Position numbers and translations under genes: made by a program. Shown here in pieces: positions 9,699 through 21,619 of a stretch of DNA of 64,000 nucleotides. Below the pieces are notes generated by a model, which did no database searches, was not told where the DNA came from, and worked only from the letters and a program-made list of their open reading frames with translations. Each line of letters starts with the position of its first letter. Position 1 is the stretch's first letter. The DNA comes from Phragmites australis. Lineage: Eukaryota; Streptophyta; Magnoliopsida; Poales; Poaceae. The stretch is taken from NCBI RefSeq assembly GCF_958298935.1, contig NC_084929.1, positions 3,100,001 to 3,164,000 on the forward strand, given 5' to 3'.

Positions 9699-12600
9699 CT
9701 AGGAATTGGCGGAGCGGGCGCACACCCTTCGCTGAATGGGGGTCCGGCACGAAGGGCACTCCTTCATCCCTTGCTTCTCATGCAGGTCGTTGCATTTTGC
9801 GCACACGACCTGGTGGGCGCAAGGGAGGAAGACGACGGACATCTCCTCACTCAAGCACATGACGCACTCCCGGTCACGCTGAATATCATCAAAATCGATA
9901 TCTTGCAGTACCAAAATTGGAGCATTGCTGTTCTTTCTCCCTTCAGAAAGACGCAAAGCATAGCTTTTGTTGTCTGTTCCCCACTTGGGAGCAGCAACGT
10001 TTGCAGTTTCAAAGGACATTTGCAGCTGCGAAATCTGCTGCTCAAGAGCACGAAGCTCACTCTTGTATCTTTGCATATTATTCTCGGCTTTTAGATGCAG
10101 CAAATTCTCTTCCGACCTCAATGATGTCTCAATCTGATCCCTCTCTTTCCTCTCTGAGGTTACACGGGCAATTGCCTCAATCTTCCAAGTCTCTTCTTGT
10201 TTCCACCTGGCCTGCAAGTATGGAAGGGCAGAGAAAATCAAAGACGATAAAAGACAGTTCAGTAAAGACAGTACAAGAGAAATGAAATTACAAAAATAAA
10301 TTTAGTAAATGGAAAAGGCGTGCGCACATTAGAAGTTAGATCCACAGGATTAGTCATCATTCTGGTTCTACTTTGGCATAACATCGTATGTGCAATCAAC
10401 TTATCATGATATCTTTAGGGAATAGCTTATCATGAATTAGATAATCTTAGATGAAGCTAATGAAAAATACATGCAAGCACGCAATCATATCAACCGATAA
10501 AACAATGAACTTTACTCAGCTTTGCTAGCAGTCTAGCATAACTCACCTCACCTACTATTGATCACAATCCTAACCCACATATCTAGAAGGAAAAAAACAA
10601 GTCTTCTTATGTATTCCGCTTTAAGCAGTGAGCTGTATTTCTATCCTAGCAACACAAAGATGGTAAATGTAGGAAGAAATGCATTGATTACATGCCATGA
10701 ATTGACAAGTCAAAGGTTTCAGAAGCTGCACATGTTCCAGTGAAGAAATGGAATTCTTTTACCTGTATAGAATTTATAGACTTGTATCTACCATCAATAA
10801 AAAAAGTTACCACATCAGAACTTTATTTGTCTCCATACTTAACAAAAGATTACTTAAGTGTAATAATAATTGAATAAAGCTGTGATGCTGTGAAAAGCTC
10901 ATGCAACTTCTTCCTGACCATTTTGCAAGTAAAAGCTTCCCAGCCTTACATGACATACTAAATGAGTCTGGAGCATTATTAGTCACGACAACCGATTTAC
11001 CATTTATTCTACGAAATTCTGAACATCCCCAAGCCCTGGGGTTCAAAAATAAAACAGAAGAGGAAATAAGTAAATAAAAGAAAGGCAGAGTGAAACCTAA
11101 TTATTAAACTAACCATGACATATAAATATATATAACGGAGAGTTGCATAAGAAACGGAAACGCAAAGCACAAAAATAGTAAGATGTCCCCCTGTCTAGGA
11201 AGTAAAGTAACTATTCTTTGCAATCAACTACAGTCAACAATTACAGTAAGGGTTGGATACTTCTCATACAAAAGCATAAAGATATTTTTGTATCTAACAA
11301 CTACATGAATTAAATATTGATCTTGAGTCAAATGATTTGAGCTTGTGTGCATTTTTCATGAGATAATATGCACTTCCCTATAGAGGAAGATTATGAAGAC
11401 GTAAATGTAAAGCAGCAAGTACCTGCAGTTTGTCCTTCTGCTCTTTAGCATGTTGAAGTTGTTGCTGGACCTGAGATAATTTGCTCTTTCCAGATGCAAG
11501 CTCGTCTTGCAATAGGGCTCTCTCAGATTCCCAATACTGAGATCTTTTAAGAGTTTTCTCATCCTTCCTTGAAAGCTCCTCAAATTTCGCTACAGACTCT
11601 GCCGCATGCAGCTTTGCAGCTTCCAGCTGTATCATTAGTTGTGCATTCTCAGCATCACGTCTGCGAGCTGAAGCATCTGCCTTCTCCAGCTGTGCATTCG
11701 CCCTAGAAATTGCAGACTCCATCTCTAAAAGCTTCTTCCTTGTGCTCTCTTCCAGATTATGCCTCTCTTCTTGGAGGCGGTCTGCCTCTTCCTTCTCTTT
11801 GCGAAGTGACTGAAGCTCTTCCTTCTCCTTGGCAAGTCGGCGTGTGACCTGCATCACCTTCTCATGAGCCCAGTCTGTCCAATCCTTCATATGTGCCTGC
11901 ACCTCTTTCTGCCTCTGGACAAGAATCAAGACCATTTCATCTTTTCTATCTTGTGGAACCCAGGCCTTCTGATCCTCATCATATGAGAAGTTGATTTTGC
12001 TGCCAGAGTCCTTAGCCTCAATATTGGAGTTCTGATTTAAAGATGGAACTGAACCATCGCTTGAGGATGACAGTGATAGTGTGAGATCTGTGCTAGCAGC
12101 TGGTACTGGATTAGAGCTAGTTGATCTGGTGGCATCAAATGATGGAGTGGAGGGAGTGGCAGCAGTAAAAGAAAGGTCAGCCGGCACTTCTGATCCCGTC
12201 ATGCCCACAGCAAACCCTTTGCCTACTTTTGATGAGCCCTTCAAGCCGTTAGTAGCAGAATCTGGAAGCTGCCTGCACTTCCTATCCAGTGCTGCACTAG
12301 CCAAAGAGCTATGCTTGCCAGACCTAAGAGATCCTTTAGAGCCCATTGCTCGAGAACTCTTATCAAAGCTCGTCAATTTCTGCCGGTGAGATGAATCCCT
12401 CTTTGAGCTCCCCCTCTTGCTAGGGAATGGCTTATCATCCTTTGAAGAATGTGTCACGGCAGCAACAAATGGCTGACCCTCTGAATGATCGGGCACAGCA
12501 ACTGTATGTTCTTTAGGCTTCAAATTCGAAATCACACACTGCGTGTTTCCTGAGACAGACGGTTTGCTACTTGACAAACTCGGACTTGTCGGTACTGTGG

Positions 12601-13486
12601 ATGAATCAGCACGCAGAGCCACAGGATTGAAAGAACTGGGTGGCACAGGGGAGAGTTTCCCGCGGAAAGTTACACCAGTCTGTGGGTTGGTAATAGAAAC
12701 CGATACATCAGAACTTACACCGGGTTCATAGTTCCCCACAACTGGCTGGGCAATGACTTGAGTGCCCACTGCTGGGAGGGGAGCAGGAGTGTAGTCCATG
12801 GCACAGGCGCTGGCTACATTCATGTCGGACATGAGCAGGCAAAACATCGCATCCCCCGTCGAGTAGAATGGCTGCGCCTCACTGACCACTGCAACCAAGC
12901 TACCAAGCACAGCCTGCTCAATCTTCCTCATGTACTCGACGGAGGCACCCTCCCTCGGCAACATGTCCCCCTCAGTCTTGAGCACCTCAACCGTGGCCTC
13001 ACAAAACCTGGCAAGGCTCTCCCTCCAACTGTACTGCGTAGCTGCCCGCACCACGGCAGCCCGTGCCGCAGCCTCTGAGTAGCCCATTGCGGTGATCACA
13101 CTCACGGCATTGTCGAAGGTGGCATCCAGGCTCTTGAGGAGGATCTTCTCCAGCTGCGCCTCGTTCGGGTCGCTCCAATTCATGTACCTCTGGCACTCCA
13201 GCAACTCCTCCGCCGTCGTGTGGATGCCCCTGCACGTATCGCACATGTTCTGGAGGAGGTCCAGGTTGACACCCTCGCCGGCGGCGGCAGCTGCCGCCGC
13301 CATGGCGGCCTTCTCAGGCGACATGAACTCGAAGCCTACGTAGTCCGCCGCCATCGGGTACTCCAGCCCAAAGGGGACAAGCTCGGCGGACGGCGGGTCA
13401 GCACGGTACTTGCGCTTATTCCGGCTGGAGGCCTTCTCCTGCGGTGACGACCCGGAAGGCTGCGGCGAGTCCGCGGCAGTAGGCAT
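9699..13486 (-). CDS. RING-type E3 ubiquitin ligase, RF298/RF4-like
   Basis: Two coding exons, 13486-11423 and 10211-9699, join in phase 0 at GT (11422-11421) and AG, giving 858 residues. The N-terminus is basic/Ser-rich (SRNKRKYRADPPSAELVPFGLEYP), followed by a conserved region with CDTCRGIHTTAEELLECQ and a Ser-rich linker. A long Glu/Lys/Leu coiled coil covers about residues 520-755. A C-terminal C3HC4 RING follows, with CVMC at 804-807, C819, H821, C825, C828 and CPSC at 840-843. All eight zinc ligands are present. The order matches Arabidopsis RF298/RF4/MIP1-type proteins. Members should recruit an E2 and transfer ubiquitin; the substrate is unknown. The length is normal and the start ATG is followed directly by the conserved N-terminus. 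Introns: one of about 1.2 kb, and probably another in the 5' UTR. Confidence 0.93.
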
Positions 13487-13492
13487 CAGGAA

Positions 13493-13990
13493 AGCTGCTC
13501 TTTTGCCCGAGAAAACAATTAAGTTACCAACAAAAAGATATAAGAAAATCTAAACACCAACGAATCCAAAGATAATTTATCGATTTTTGTCCACCGAAAA
13601 AGATAATTTATCAACAGACGGATTGGACTGACCTTATTCCCGAGCACCGAATCAAGAAAAATCCTGAGAAATTCAGAGAGCAGTATTGTGAGAATCGGGA
13701 AACTTCAATGAATCAAAAACCAAGAAAAAAAAAGCCCCGTGCACCGTGTTCCAGGATCAGATGGGCGAACGAGTTCTTGATCCGATTGAGCGGGGCCAGG
13801 GGGCGGGATTGAGCGGGCAGATCAAGGCACGTACCGGACTGGATCGGACGGGATCGAAGCGGAGGCGGCTGGTGATCGAGGAGTGGACAAGAGGGGGGAG
13901 TATGGTGTGCCGGGTGATGTAGAGAGGGGAGAGTAGGGAGGAGATGAGGAGGAAGAAAGAAACGCCTCCGGGACCTGGGTGGGACGCCTG
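13493..13990 (-). promoter_or_regulatory. 5' UTR, probable leader intron and CT-rich promoter of the RING gene
   Basis: A plausible acceptor (AGAGCAG, about 13495) and donor (ATAAG/GTCAGT, near 13632) suggest a leader intron of about 140 bp. Upstream on the minus strand lies a C/T-rich stretch (about 13985-13880: CTCCTCATCTCCTCCC, CTCTCCCCTCTC) of the Y-patch type found in grass core promoters. No clear TATA box was found. The transcript start is not fixed. Confidence 0.5.
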
Positions 13991-14084
13991 ACTGCCTCAG
14001 GACCACCTCTTACCCTACGCCTGCGTCTCCAGCATCGTGGTTTTCGTTTCTTCCCTTCTATGCACACCTGTAAATTTTGTTGTC

Positions 14085-15120
14085 ACTGTTTCTCAGCATT
14101 TTGTTGGAAGCCATGTCATTCTGATCATCTAGATGGGGTGCTACGTTATTTTGATCATCTAGATAGGATGCCACTTCTACCAGGCCATAGGTGGTTGAGG
14201 GTTGATGTGGCTGTCTCGTAGTGCGAGATAGAAATTGATCACCTAGGTGGGATGCCAAAGCTATGGATGGTTGAGGGTTGATGTGGTCACTCGTCGTGCG
14301 AGGCAGAGGTTGACATGGCAGGCTAGTGGACGAGCCTATGTAACTTGTGTGTCTTCCTTGGAGCCTGAATGGCAGCGGTCGGCATCGTATAGGGTGAGCT
14401 CTAATAGTTGCATGGTTTGATAGGATAGTGAGATTGGATGAGTCTTGATGCATGTTGATCACCTTGTAGATTGGCGGGATGTATACCCACAAGAGTTACA
14501 TGATTTGTAACAGCCGTATGGACTGGTGATAGACGCGCTTGCAAAGATTACGTAGTTGTAACAGCCGTATGGATTGGCGGGAAAATGGAACACATCCTGC
14601 ATGTTGACCAAGTAAAGTTGATTAATAGTATCGTTTCTACGAGCATGTGTGTATCATTCCATTTATAATAAAACAAGCCTTCAATCTAACATATAAATTG
14701 TAGTTTCTGATGTTGATATTCAATTATTACTTTATCCACCTTAGCATTTTATTGTTGAGTAGAATGGGAACAAGAATGAAGAAATATTGTATAATTTTTT
14801 TCACTCACTAACTTGGCACAAGAGTATTGGAGTGTTGGCAAATGGCAATGAGAATGGGCTTGGTGTGTGAACGGCGGCATTGGTTAGTTAGCTTCGTGAT
14901 TGCATGGTTTCGCAGGTGAATAGGACCTAAAGAGCCTTAATGTGACATGATCACCTTTGGGCATCAGAGGTGGATAGGCGCTTATGTGAATTAACTAGGA
15001 TCTTATCTTTTTTAAAATACGATGACTTTATTTTGCTGTATTAATTAACTTGGCATAAGAGTATTGGAGTGATGAGGCGCACATGTACCGGCCATAGGTG
15101 GTTGAGGGTTGATTGTGGGG
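14085..15120. repeat. Degenerate repeat field (GATCATCTAGATGGG and GGTTGAGGGTTGAT units)
   Basis: GATCATCTAGAT-type units recur at about 14123, 14152 and, degenerate, 14237. GGTTGAGGGTTGAT recurs at 14192, 14268 and 15098. A 46-bp duplication containing GTAACAGCCGTATGGA lies at about 14507-14580. CTTGGCA(C/T)AAGAGTATTGGAGTG recurs at 14813 and 15050. The long minus-strand open frame across 14492-14058 is a by-product of these repeats. Confidence 0.65.
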
Positions 15121-16330
15121 TAGCCACTAACATGCCAGGACTGACGATGGATGCATATTCAGTGTCACTGGGTTGTATAATGTATACTTGCTTGGTTTGG
15201 AGGGAGAATGGGATTCAAGGATTTTCTATGAGCTGATCAACTTGGGGGATTCATGCCAAGTAGGTTCCTTTTAAGGGTTAACCAACTAAGTCCATGGATT
15301 CAGTGGGCAGGAGGGTAGGGTAGGGAGTGATGGAGTACATAGCAAATAAACCTGATTAAGAATATCATTCCTAGAATTACGCATAAATCATTATAAGCTT
15401 AAAAATTATAAGGTTCCCACACTCAATAATATATCCCCTTGTACCCGTAACGTTGGAAAGCTTATCAAGGAGAACGAGACAAGATAAAAGAAGATGTGCA
15501 TGGAGTAAGAGACTACAATGCCTTGACTTTGTTTCTCTTTGTTGACTACAATACATTACTTGTAGTTGTTGGCACCTCAAACATAACACTTGAACGAAGC
15601 AATTCAGTAGTAAATAGTTCAAATAAATAACTTATGTCTAGCTGATTTTCATGATGGAATGAACCATGCATAATCTAGATGTTCCAAGTCCCCCCCCCCC
15701 CATTGATCCATGTAGATATTACAGATATAACCCTTGTAAGTGTCAACGCTATGACCAAGCACCGAGATAATTAGCTCAACCTGTCAAGTCATAGATCTCC
15801 TGCCAGACCCAACCACAGGAGCTAATCTTAGACATTGCAAGCCAACCTTACTATCTACTCATCTGCCAAACACGAACTCCTTATCTATTCACTGGTTCGC
15901 CACATCAGTCATTGCCTTGGTGATCCGACTGGGCATGTTAGCTCACTAAGTTCGATATGTGTGCTGGGACCGGTAGCACACCAGAATGAGGAAAATGATC
16001 AACACAAAACAAGCACAATATATAACACACAAAGACGCTGGGTTTTCTTTTAAGAGAGTCAGCGATGTGCCTAAGTCCACAGGAGCCAAATCACATGGCG
16101 GTTATGTGTGTGTACAAGGGTTCCTTTCTGTGTAACAAATTAGAGTTCCAACGGTTCATGGGTTTAATTTTCCACTATTATTACATACTTATCTCGTAAT
16201 ACTATTTTGTAACCTCACCAAACTGTATCTTTCCGTAGATTGCAGTGTTGCTTGTACCTCCTACTTTCCAAGACACTGCACCTTCCTTCACTTTGCGTTG
16301 TCTGAGTTATACACAGCAATTTGGCACACC
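15121..16330. other. AT-rich intergenic DNA, no gene recognised
   Basis: No coding similarity seen on either strand. Includes a C12 homopolymer near 15691. Confidence 0.5.
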
Positions 16331-16333
16331 CTA

Positions 16334-16482
16334 GATAGGTGGTTAGCATGAATCTAACATCAAGGAGACAAATCAACCTGAACAAAGAAAATAGCATTTT
16401 GTATCTTTGTGACTTTTATATAGATATTCATATGTTTATTTTCTTACTTATGCCATCTTGCATATGGTGTATTTGCTTACAT
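16334..16482. repeat. Dispersed copy of the 26-28 kb repeat family
   Basis: The run AAATCAACC, ACAAA, AAAATAGCATTTT, TATCTTT, TTTTTATATAGA, GTATATGTTT, CATCTTGCA and GTGTATTTG aligns with about 27072-27205 in the same order. It is a short, diverged relative of the tandem repeat 10 kb away. Confidence 0.65.
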
Positions 16483-16855
16483 CTATATTTATACTCCTAG
16501 AAAATACACGAGTTGTAGCAGATTTGATCGATCTTCACCGTCCACTCGGGTTAATTAAACGGTTATCGTGCAAAGATGAATCACATTTCTCTTTCTAAAA
16601 ATACATTTAATCTCATATTATTTACCTTTCCCACCTAGATGTCAAATATTTGCCTTCTATATATTTCAAAATACATTCAACCTCTCATTATTTATCTTCT
16701 ATACCTAGACGTCTGATATTTATCTTCTATAAATTCATCATAAGATCTTCTATATGATCGAGACACCACATATACATACATACATACATACAAGATACAA
16801 CTGTACATACATTCATATGTAGTAGTAACTCTGGACTGCCTTTCTGTTGCGGAAA

Positions 16856-19800
16856 TGTCACGCCCGATTTTAACGAACAAAATCAGATACGGCTTATATG
16901 TGCTCAAGATGTTTAACACATATAAGGACGTCACAAGTGAAGTAACAAAAACAATACTTTTATAGAATAAATGTTAACTCTTACAGCAATTGATATATAT
17001 TGTCTTCTAAGTAGACATCTGCAGCGGAACAGAAGCACTGATATCCAATAACACCACAGGCAACCGACCGGGAGATACGCTCCTAGAACGTCACAACCCC
17101 ATCTTAATAATCTTCAACATCTTCACTCACTGAGCAGTACCACATATATTGCATAGCATAAGGAAAATAGCAAGTATAAGCACATGACGCGCTCAGTAAG
17201 TGTATAGAAAAATAATGATATATAGGCTTATGACAAGAATAGGCTAACACAAGGTATATTTGTGTAAATACGAGTAAAGAAAATAATTGAACTTTAAGCC
17301 TTTGAGCAGTTATTAAGTGAGTGTAACCCAATTAAACCAACCTCCAAGGTTGACTATATTGTAAACCAATACCACCTTGTACCACCAGTTTTACCAAACC
17401 ATAACTATTCCACCACCATAACCAAAATCATAACCATCACTAAAACCATAACTATAACCTAAATCATCTAATCATGTGAGGATTCAAGTCTCTCATGACC
17501 GCGAGCACGACTAATATATCAGATTTTACACTCTACAGAGGTTGTCCAGCTTTTCTCACAAGTTATGATTTCTATGTTGCCATATTCGCGAAGCACTTAA
17601 CAAACACCTATGGTGTGTTGCTCGAAAATCACTATGAAGCATGGCCCATCAATTAGGTCCTGGTACTCCAATGAATGTCAACCAGGTGTCTAATCGATAT
17701 GTTAAGCCTTATCCATATCGATCTCGTGGTTGATACGATATTTCTTGGGTTGTTGCTCCATGAACCGGTCCTTATATGTGATACTTGGGCAAATATACTC
17801 AATAGGGTAATAACCAGTAGAAAGAGGGAGGAAATAGATGTTACAGCCATCCTAACCAAAGAGAATAGATGTTACGACCATCCTAACCAAAAGAACCTAC
17901 TTGATTGGAACATATCCACAAGCCTACCGTACTTACCATCATAAACACTTACCATCATCCTACCATTCTTTGCCTAAGTCTTAGGGTTCCAAGTTACTAT
18001 ATCAAATTCATCATCATCATTGCATATGTCCACTAAATATGTATATGACACTACCCAACATCCCGACATTATGACTAACTACCACATAGGCTTCAAGGAA
18101 TGTAAAGGAAGAACTAAGGATAACCTTAACATAGGTGACTACCCATCAGATTAATAGACATGCATGCAAGTTGTAAAATAGAGCTTTTATAAAACTTAGG
18201 AGCAATATGATCAAGAAATATACTTGACTTTTACCCAATACTGCTCAGTGTTGTCAAAACCTTGGTCTTGAAGTCCTCGAACAGATCTGAAGCGTTATCG
18301 ACTAATCACGGATTCTATCGACATACAAAAACAACATCAAATAAACACCAAATAACTTCCAAATTGCAAAAACAATAGGAATATAACGATAGACTAGAAT
18401 CTTGATTGAGCTAGACAAGGAGAACATAATTAACTGGACTTCGTTCGAAGAAAGATTACGCGATAGGAACTAAAGCTTTACATGAAAAGATAGAAAAGAT
18501 TGATTGAAGTATTAACATGTGCGACTTACAAAATAATATATTATTTTAATATCATGAACTTATGTTTGCGATACAATGACATGTAGTTCATGGCCTATAT
18601 GTCATTGTGATGACTACAAATTTATTAATCAAAATAATATCCTCATGTTGTAGGGATCTAGATGTAAATGAGGAAAATTTACTATAAATATGTGAGAACT
18701 GGTATCTAAAACTAGCATGATTGGATAGATGGTGATTTTAGAAAAAATTGAGCGCAAAAATCACTTAAATCGGAGCTAAAACGGAAAAAATATAAGAGAT
18801 TGAAGGTGCAGGGGCTTTTCTACAAAATTCCCTAGTTTCCTAGAATTTTGGAATTATTTTGTATTGGAAAAGATTGAATTGCTGACTGGATGTTGACTGG
18901 GCTGACTCTGCTGATGTGGCAAGGTGACTGGACTAACACATCAACAAAGATGCTGACGTGGAAAGATGATGTGGCAGGCTGACATGGCACATATGCTGAC
19001 TGGGTTAAAGTGGACACATGGCAACACGAGATTGGAGGATAAAGGGGTAAGTTTTGGACCTAATCTTGGGCGTTTAGATTGGATCCAACTGCTGAGATAG
19101 AGGGCAGAGATTTAGGTAAACGACGGCAGGGAAAAACAGCAGAGCAAGCTCGGGACGATGGCGACCTCGTCGGAGGATGACGTGGACCTCGAAGCTGGCC
19201 TTGGGATGCGACGACGAGCGGCAAAAAAGCTACGAGAGGGCGTGGGGAGTCCGTTTGACGGCTTGGCTTACCTTGGGCGATGCGGCATGGGAAGCAATTC
19301 GGTGATGATGCAGGCGACGAAGGCGTCCGGTTTTCGACGTCGGGGTAGTTTCAGCGGCCAGGAAGCCAAAGAGATGGTGGAAGAAGATTTTGCGGGTGTT
19401 GGCGGAGCTATTAGGTGGCTCGGTGGTGCTAAGCCACGCTAGGGTGGCTTGGCGGCGTGCTCGACCGAGGGAGACGATAATGGCAACGATGACAGGGAAT
19501 TTCGGTGAGTTGGGCTTGAATCTCGGTGGGTTTGCTTGTGTGGGAAAAGCCGAGGGTGTGGTGACGAATATATAGGAGGGCGGAGAGGCTCGGGGTAGGG
19601 CAGGACTCTTGGCCGGTGGTGGACTCCAACTCGGACGCGGCGACATGTTCGAATCGGAAATGGAGACGTCGCGGTGAAGGCGAAGGTGGAACCGGCTCGG
19701 GTGTGTTCAGGCGGCGGGCTGGCGAGCGAGCGAGCAAGCGTACGTGAGTGGGCCAGGGCGCGGGTCGCGGCCTGGGCGGGAGATAGGCAGGCGACTGGGA

Positions 19801-20360
19801 GGAGCAGGCTGTGTGAGAGGGAGAGCGGGGTGATGGGCTGGTTTCGATCGGCCTAGGTGGAGAGGGAGGGTCTCGGGTTGGGCTAGGCTGGAGGGAGAAG
19901 ATGGGCCAGTTCGGGTAGGGTTTAGGCCCAGCTGGGTTTAGGTATTTCTATTACTTGAAGATTTTCATAAAAAAGAGAAAGAAATTAAAATCCAAATAAA
20001 ATACCCAATGAAGCCTAAAAATTCTAGAAAATTTCAACAAGCTTTTGAAAATATTTAGAAGCTAACTAAAAATATTTTGAGCTTATGAAAACATTTTGTT
20101 GTTTTGGAAATTAAAATTTAACTCAAAAGGAAACATATAGAATCCAAATGAGCTCAATAAAATCCAAGAAAAAACAGATAAAATCAACAACTAAAAAAGA
20201 AACCATAAATACCTATTGCTCATCACGAATGCATTCAAACAACTATAATCTTATTCAAATTTGAATTTAAATTTAGATTTTTTTCCATTCTAATTATTTA
20301 ATCTGTAATATAATATTAAATTTTTTAAAATTTGAGAAATTCGAAAATAAGGGTGTGATA
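16856..20360 (-). mobile_element. Probable solo LTR (long gypsy-type LTR)
   Basis: The ends form an inverted repeat, TGTCACGCCC at 16856 and GGGTGTGATA ending at 20360. This is the TGTCACACCC-type terminus common in plant gypsy LTRs, with one end mutated from CA to TA. The flanks GGAAA (16851-16855) and GAAAA (20361-20365) could be a decayed 5-bp duplication. The interior has no gag-pol. A GC-rich block at 19150-19900 with a minus-strand TATATATT (about 19568) would fit a promoter/R region. Open frames in this block look like by-products of GC bias. Orientation is uncertain. Confidence 0.5.
17835..17892. repeat. 31-bp tandem duplication
   Basis: AATAGATGTTAC followed by CCATCCTAACCAAA occurs twice in a row inside the putative LTR. 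Confidence 0.85.
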
Positions 20361-20794
20361 GAAAAGGACAACATTCAGATACAACTGTACTGCCTACTGA
20401 CAACTAAGCCAACACATGCATGCCTGCATGCTGGAGATGAATGTGACCGGCGCTCGCCCGGCTGTATGCTTGCTAGCTGTATACTAGGAGTAAGTAATTG
20501 CTTGTTGCATGTCGAGGCTCCATCTCACTCGCGCTACTAATTTAATTTAATTTACACGAGTATATATATTGCTTTGCTGCCTACAATTAATTCCTACCAC
20601 CTATATCATACCAATATGAGAAAAAAAAAATCCATAGCTATCTCCATGCATGCATATTTTGAAGAGAGTGTGCCATCGCCCCGCACATCGTCTACCATGG
20701 AGGTCGCATCCATCGAGAATTGTTTGTATCTTCTTATAAATCGGTCATCATCTTGACCCTCATAGTCTGGATGGATTGATTCCACTATATGAAA
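20361..20794. other. Spacer between two retroelements
   Basis: AT-rich, no gene recognised. The 14-mer AGATACAACTGTAC at about 20377 also occurs at about 16794, on the other side of the putative solo LTR. Confidence 0.45.
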
Positions 20795-21612
20795 TGTTAG
20801 AATATATAGGTTTAGTCCATTATATTTGTATATATAGTCCATTATATTTGAAATTATACAAATATAATGGACTAATCTCAAAGGCCCAGCAATGTGAGGG
20901 AGGTGTTTATTCTTTAGTCTCACCTTGCTAATGAAAGTGAATGAAGACCAATTTAAAATATTTTTTCTCCTCCACCAATTTAGTATGTGTGAATGAGAGA
21001 ATTAGAAGAACACATGCACACACTCGCTCACCTCACCAAGCTATGGTCTGAGCGGGGGCGGGGACAGAGGGCGCAGGCGTACAACACCTGTGTGAATGGT
21101 CCGTTGAAATCGGGTCCAGTTGCTTGCGCAGGTTCGGTCTTCTTTTTGTGGTTTCTTTCTTTTTACTGTATGGAAAAACGAATAAATATATGGAGAACTC
21201 TGATCATGGTGGCGTAACTGTCTCCGATCGTGATGCGTCTCAACCGCGTGACTCTCCCTCTATACATATATGTCAGCCACCGTACAAAGGAGAGTCACGA
21301 GACACCACACACAATTAGGGTTTTATCAATTTCTCTCTGCTACGCCATCGCACGTAGTCTACTCCATCCCGATGCGCCGGCGTGCACCGATGAACGGGAG
21401 AGCAGGTCTTCGAAACCCGTCACTCTTGGGATTTTGCACCGGGAGAGGGCAAATAAGGTTTTTGGGAAACGCTCGGCGCGACTGCTCACGATCTTCTTCC
21501 TCTACATCATCACTGTCTACTTTGACTACTTCGTCTTTGTCATCGCCTACTAGATCGATATCACGGTGACCTCTGCATCGACTACTTCATCTTCGTCATC
21601 ATCTACTTCAGT
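20795..21612 (+). repeat. 5' LTR of the copia element, 3'-truncated
   Basis: Aligns with the first about 830 bp of the LTR at 25035: TTAGAATATAT, CTCCTCCACC, TTGCTTGCGCAGGT, CACCACACACAATTAGGGTTTTA, CGATGAACGGGAGAGCAGGTCTT. Similarity stops at about ATCATCTACT (21605-21612), where pol-like sequence begins. An inverted repeat with AAATATAATGGAC lies near 20820-20875. Confidence 0.88.
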
Positions 21613-21619
21613 GAATCAT

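Noticed and set aside
14058..14492. 144-codon minus frame
   Set aside because: Made of the DNA repeats of this region (repeated HLDDQN-type peptides); not a gene.
19158..19646. Open frames in the GC-rich block (94 and 138 codons)
   Set aside because: They lie inside a probable LTR and show no domain; likely GC-driven.
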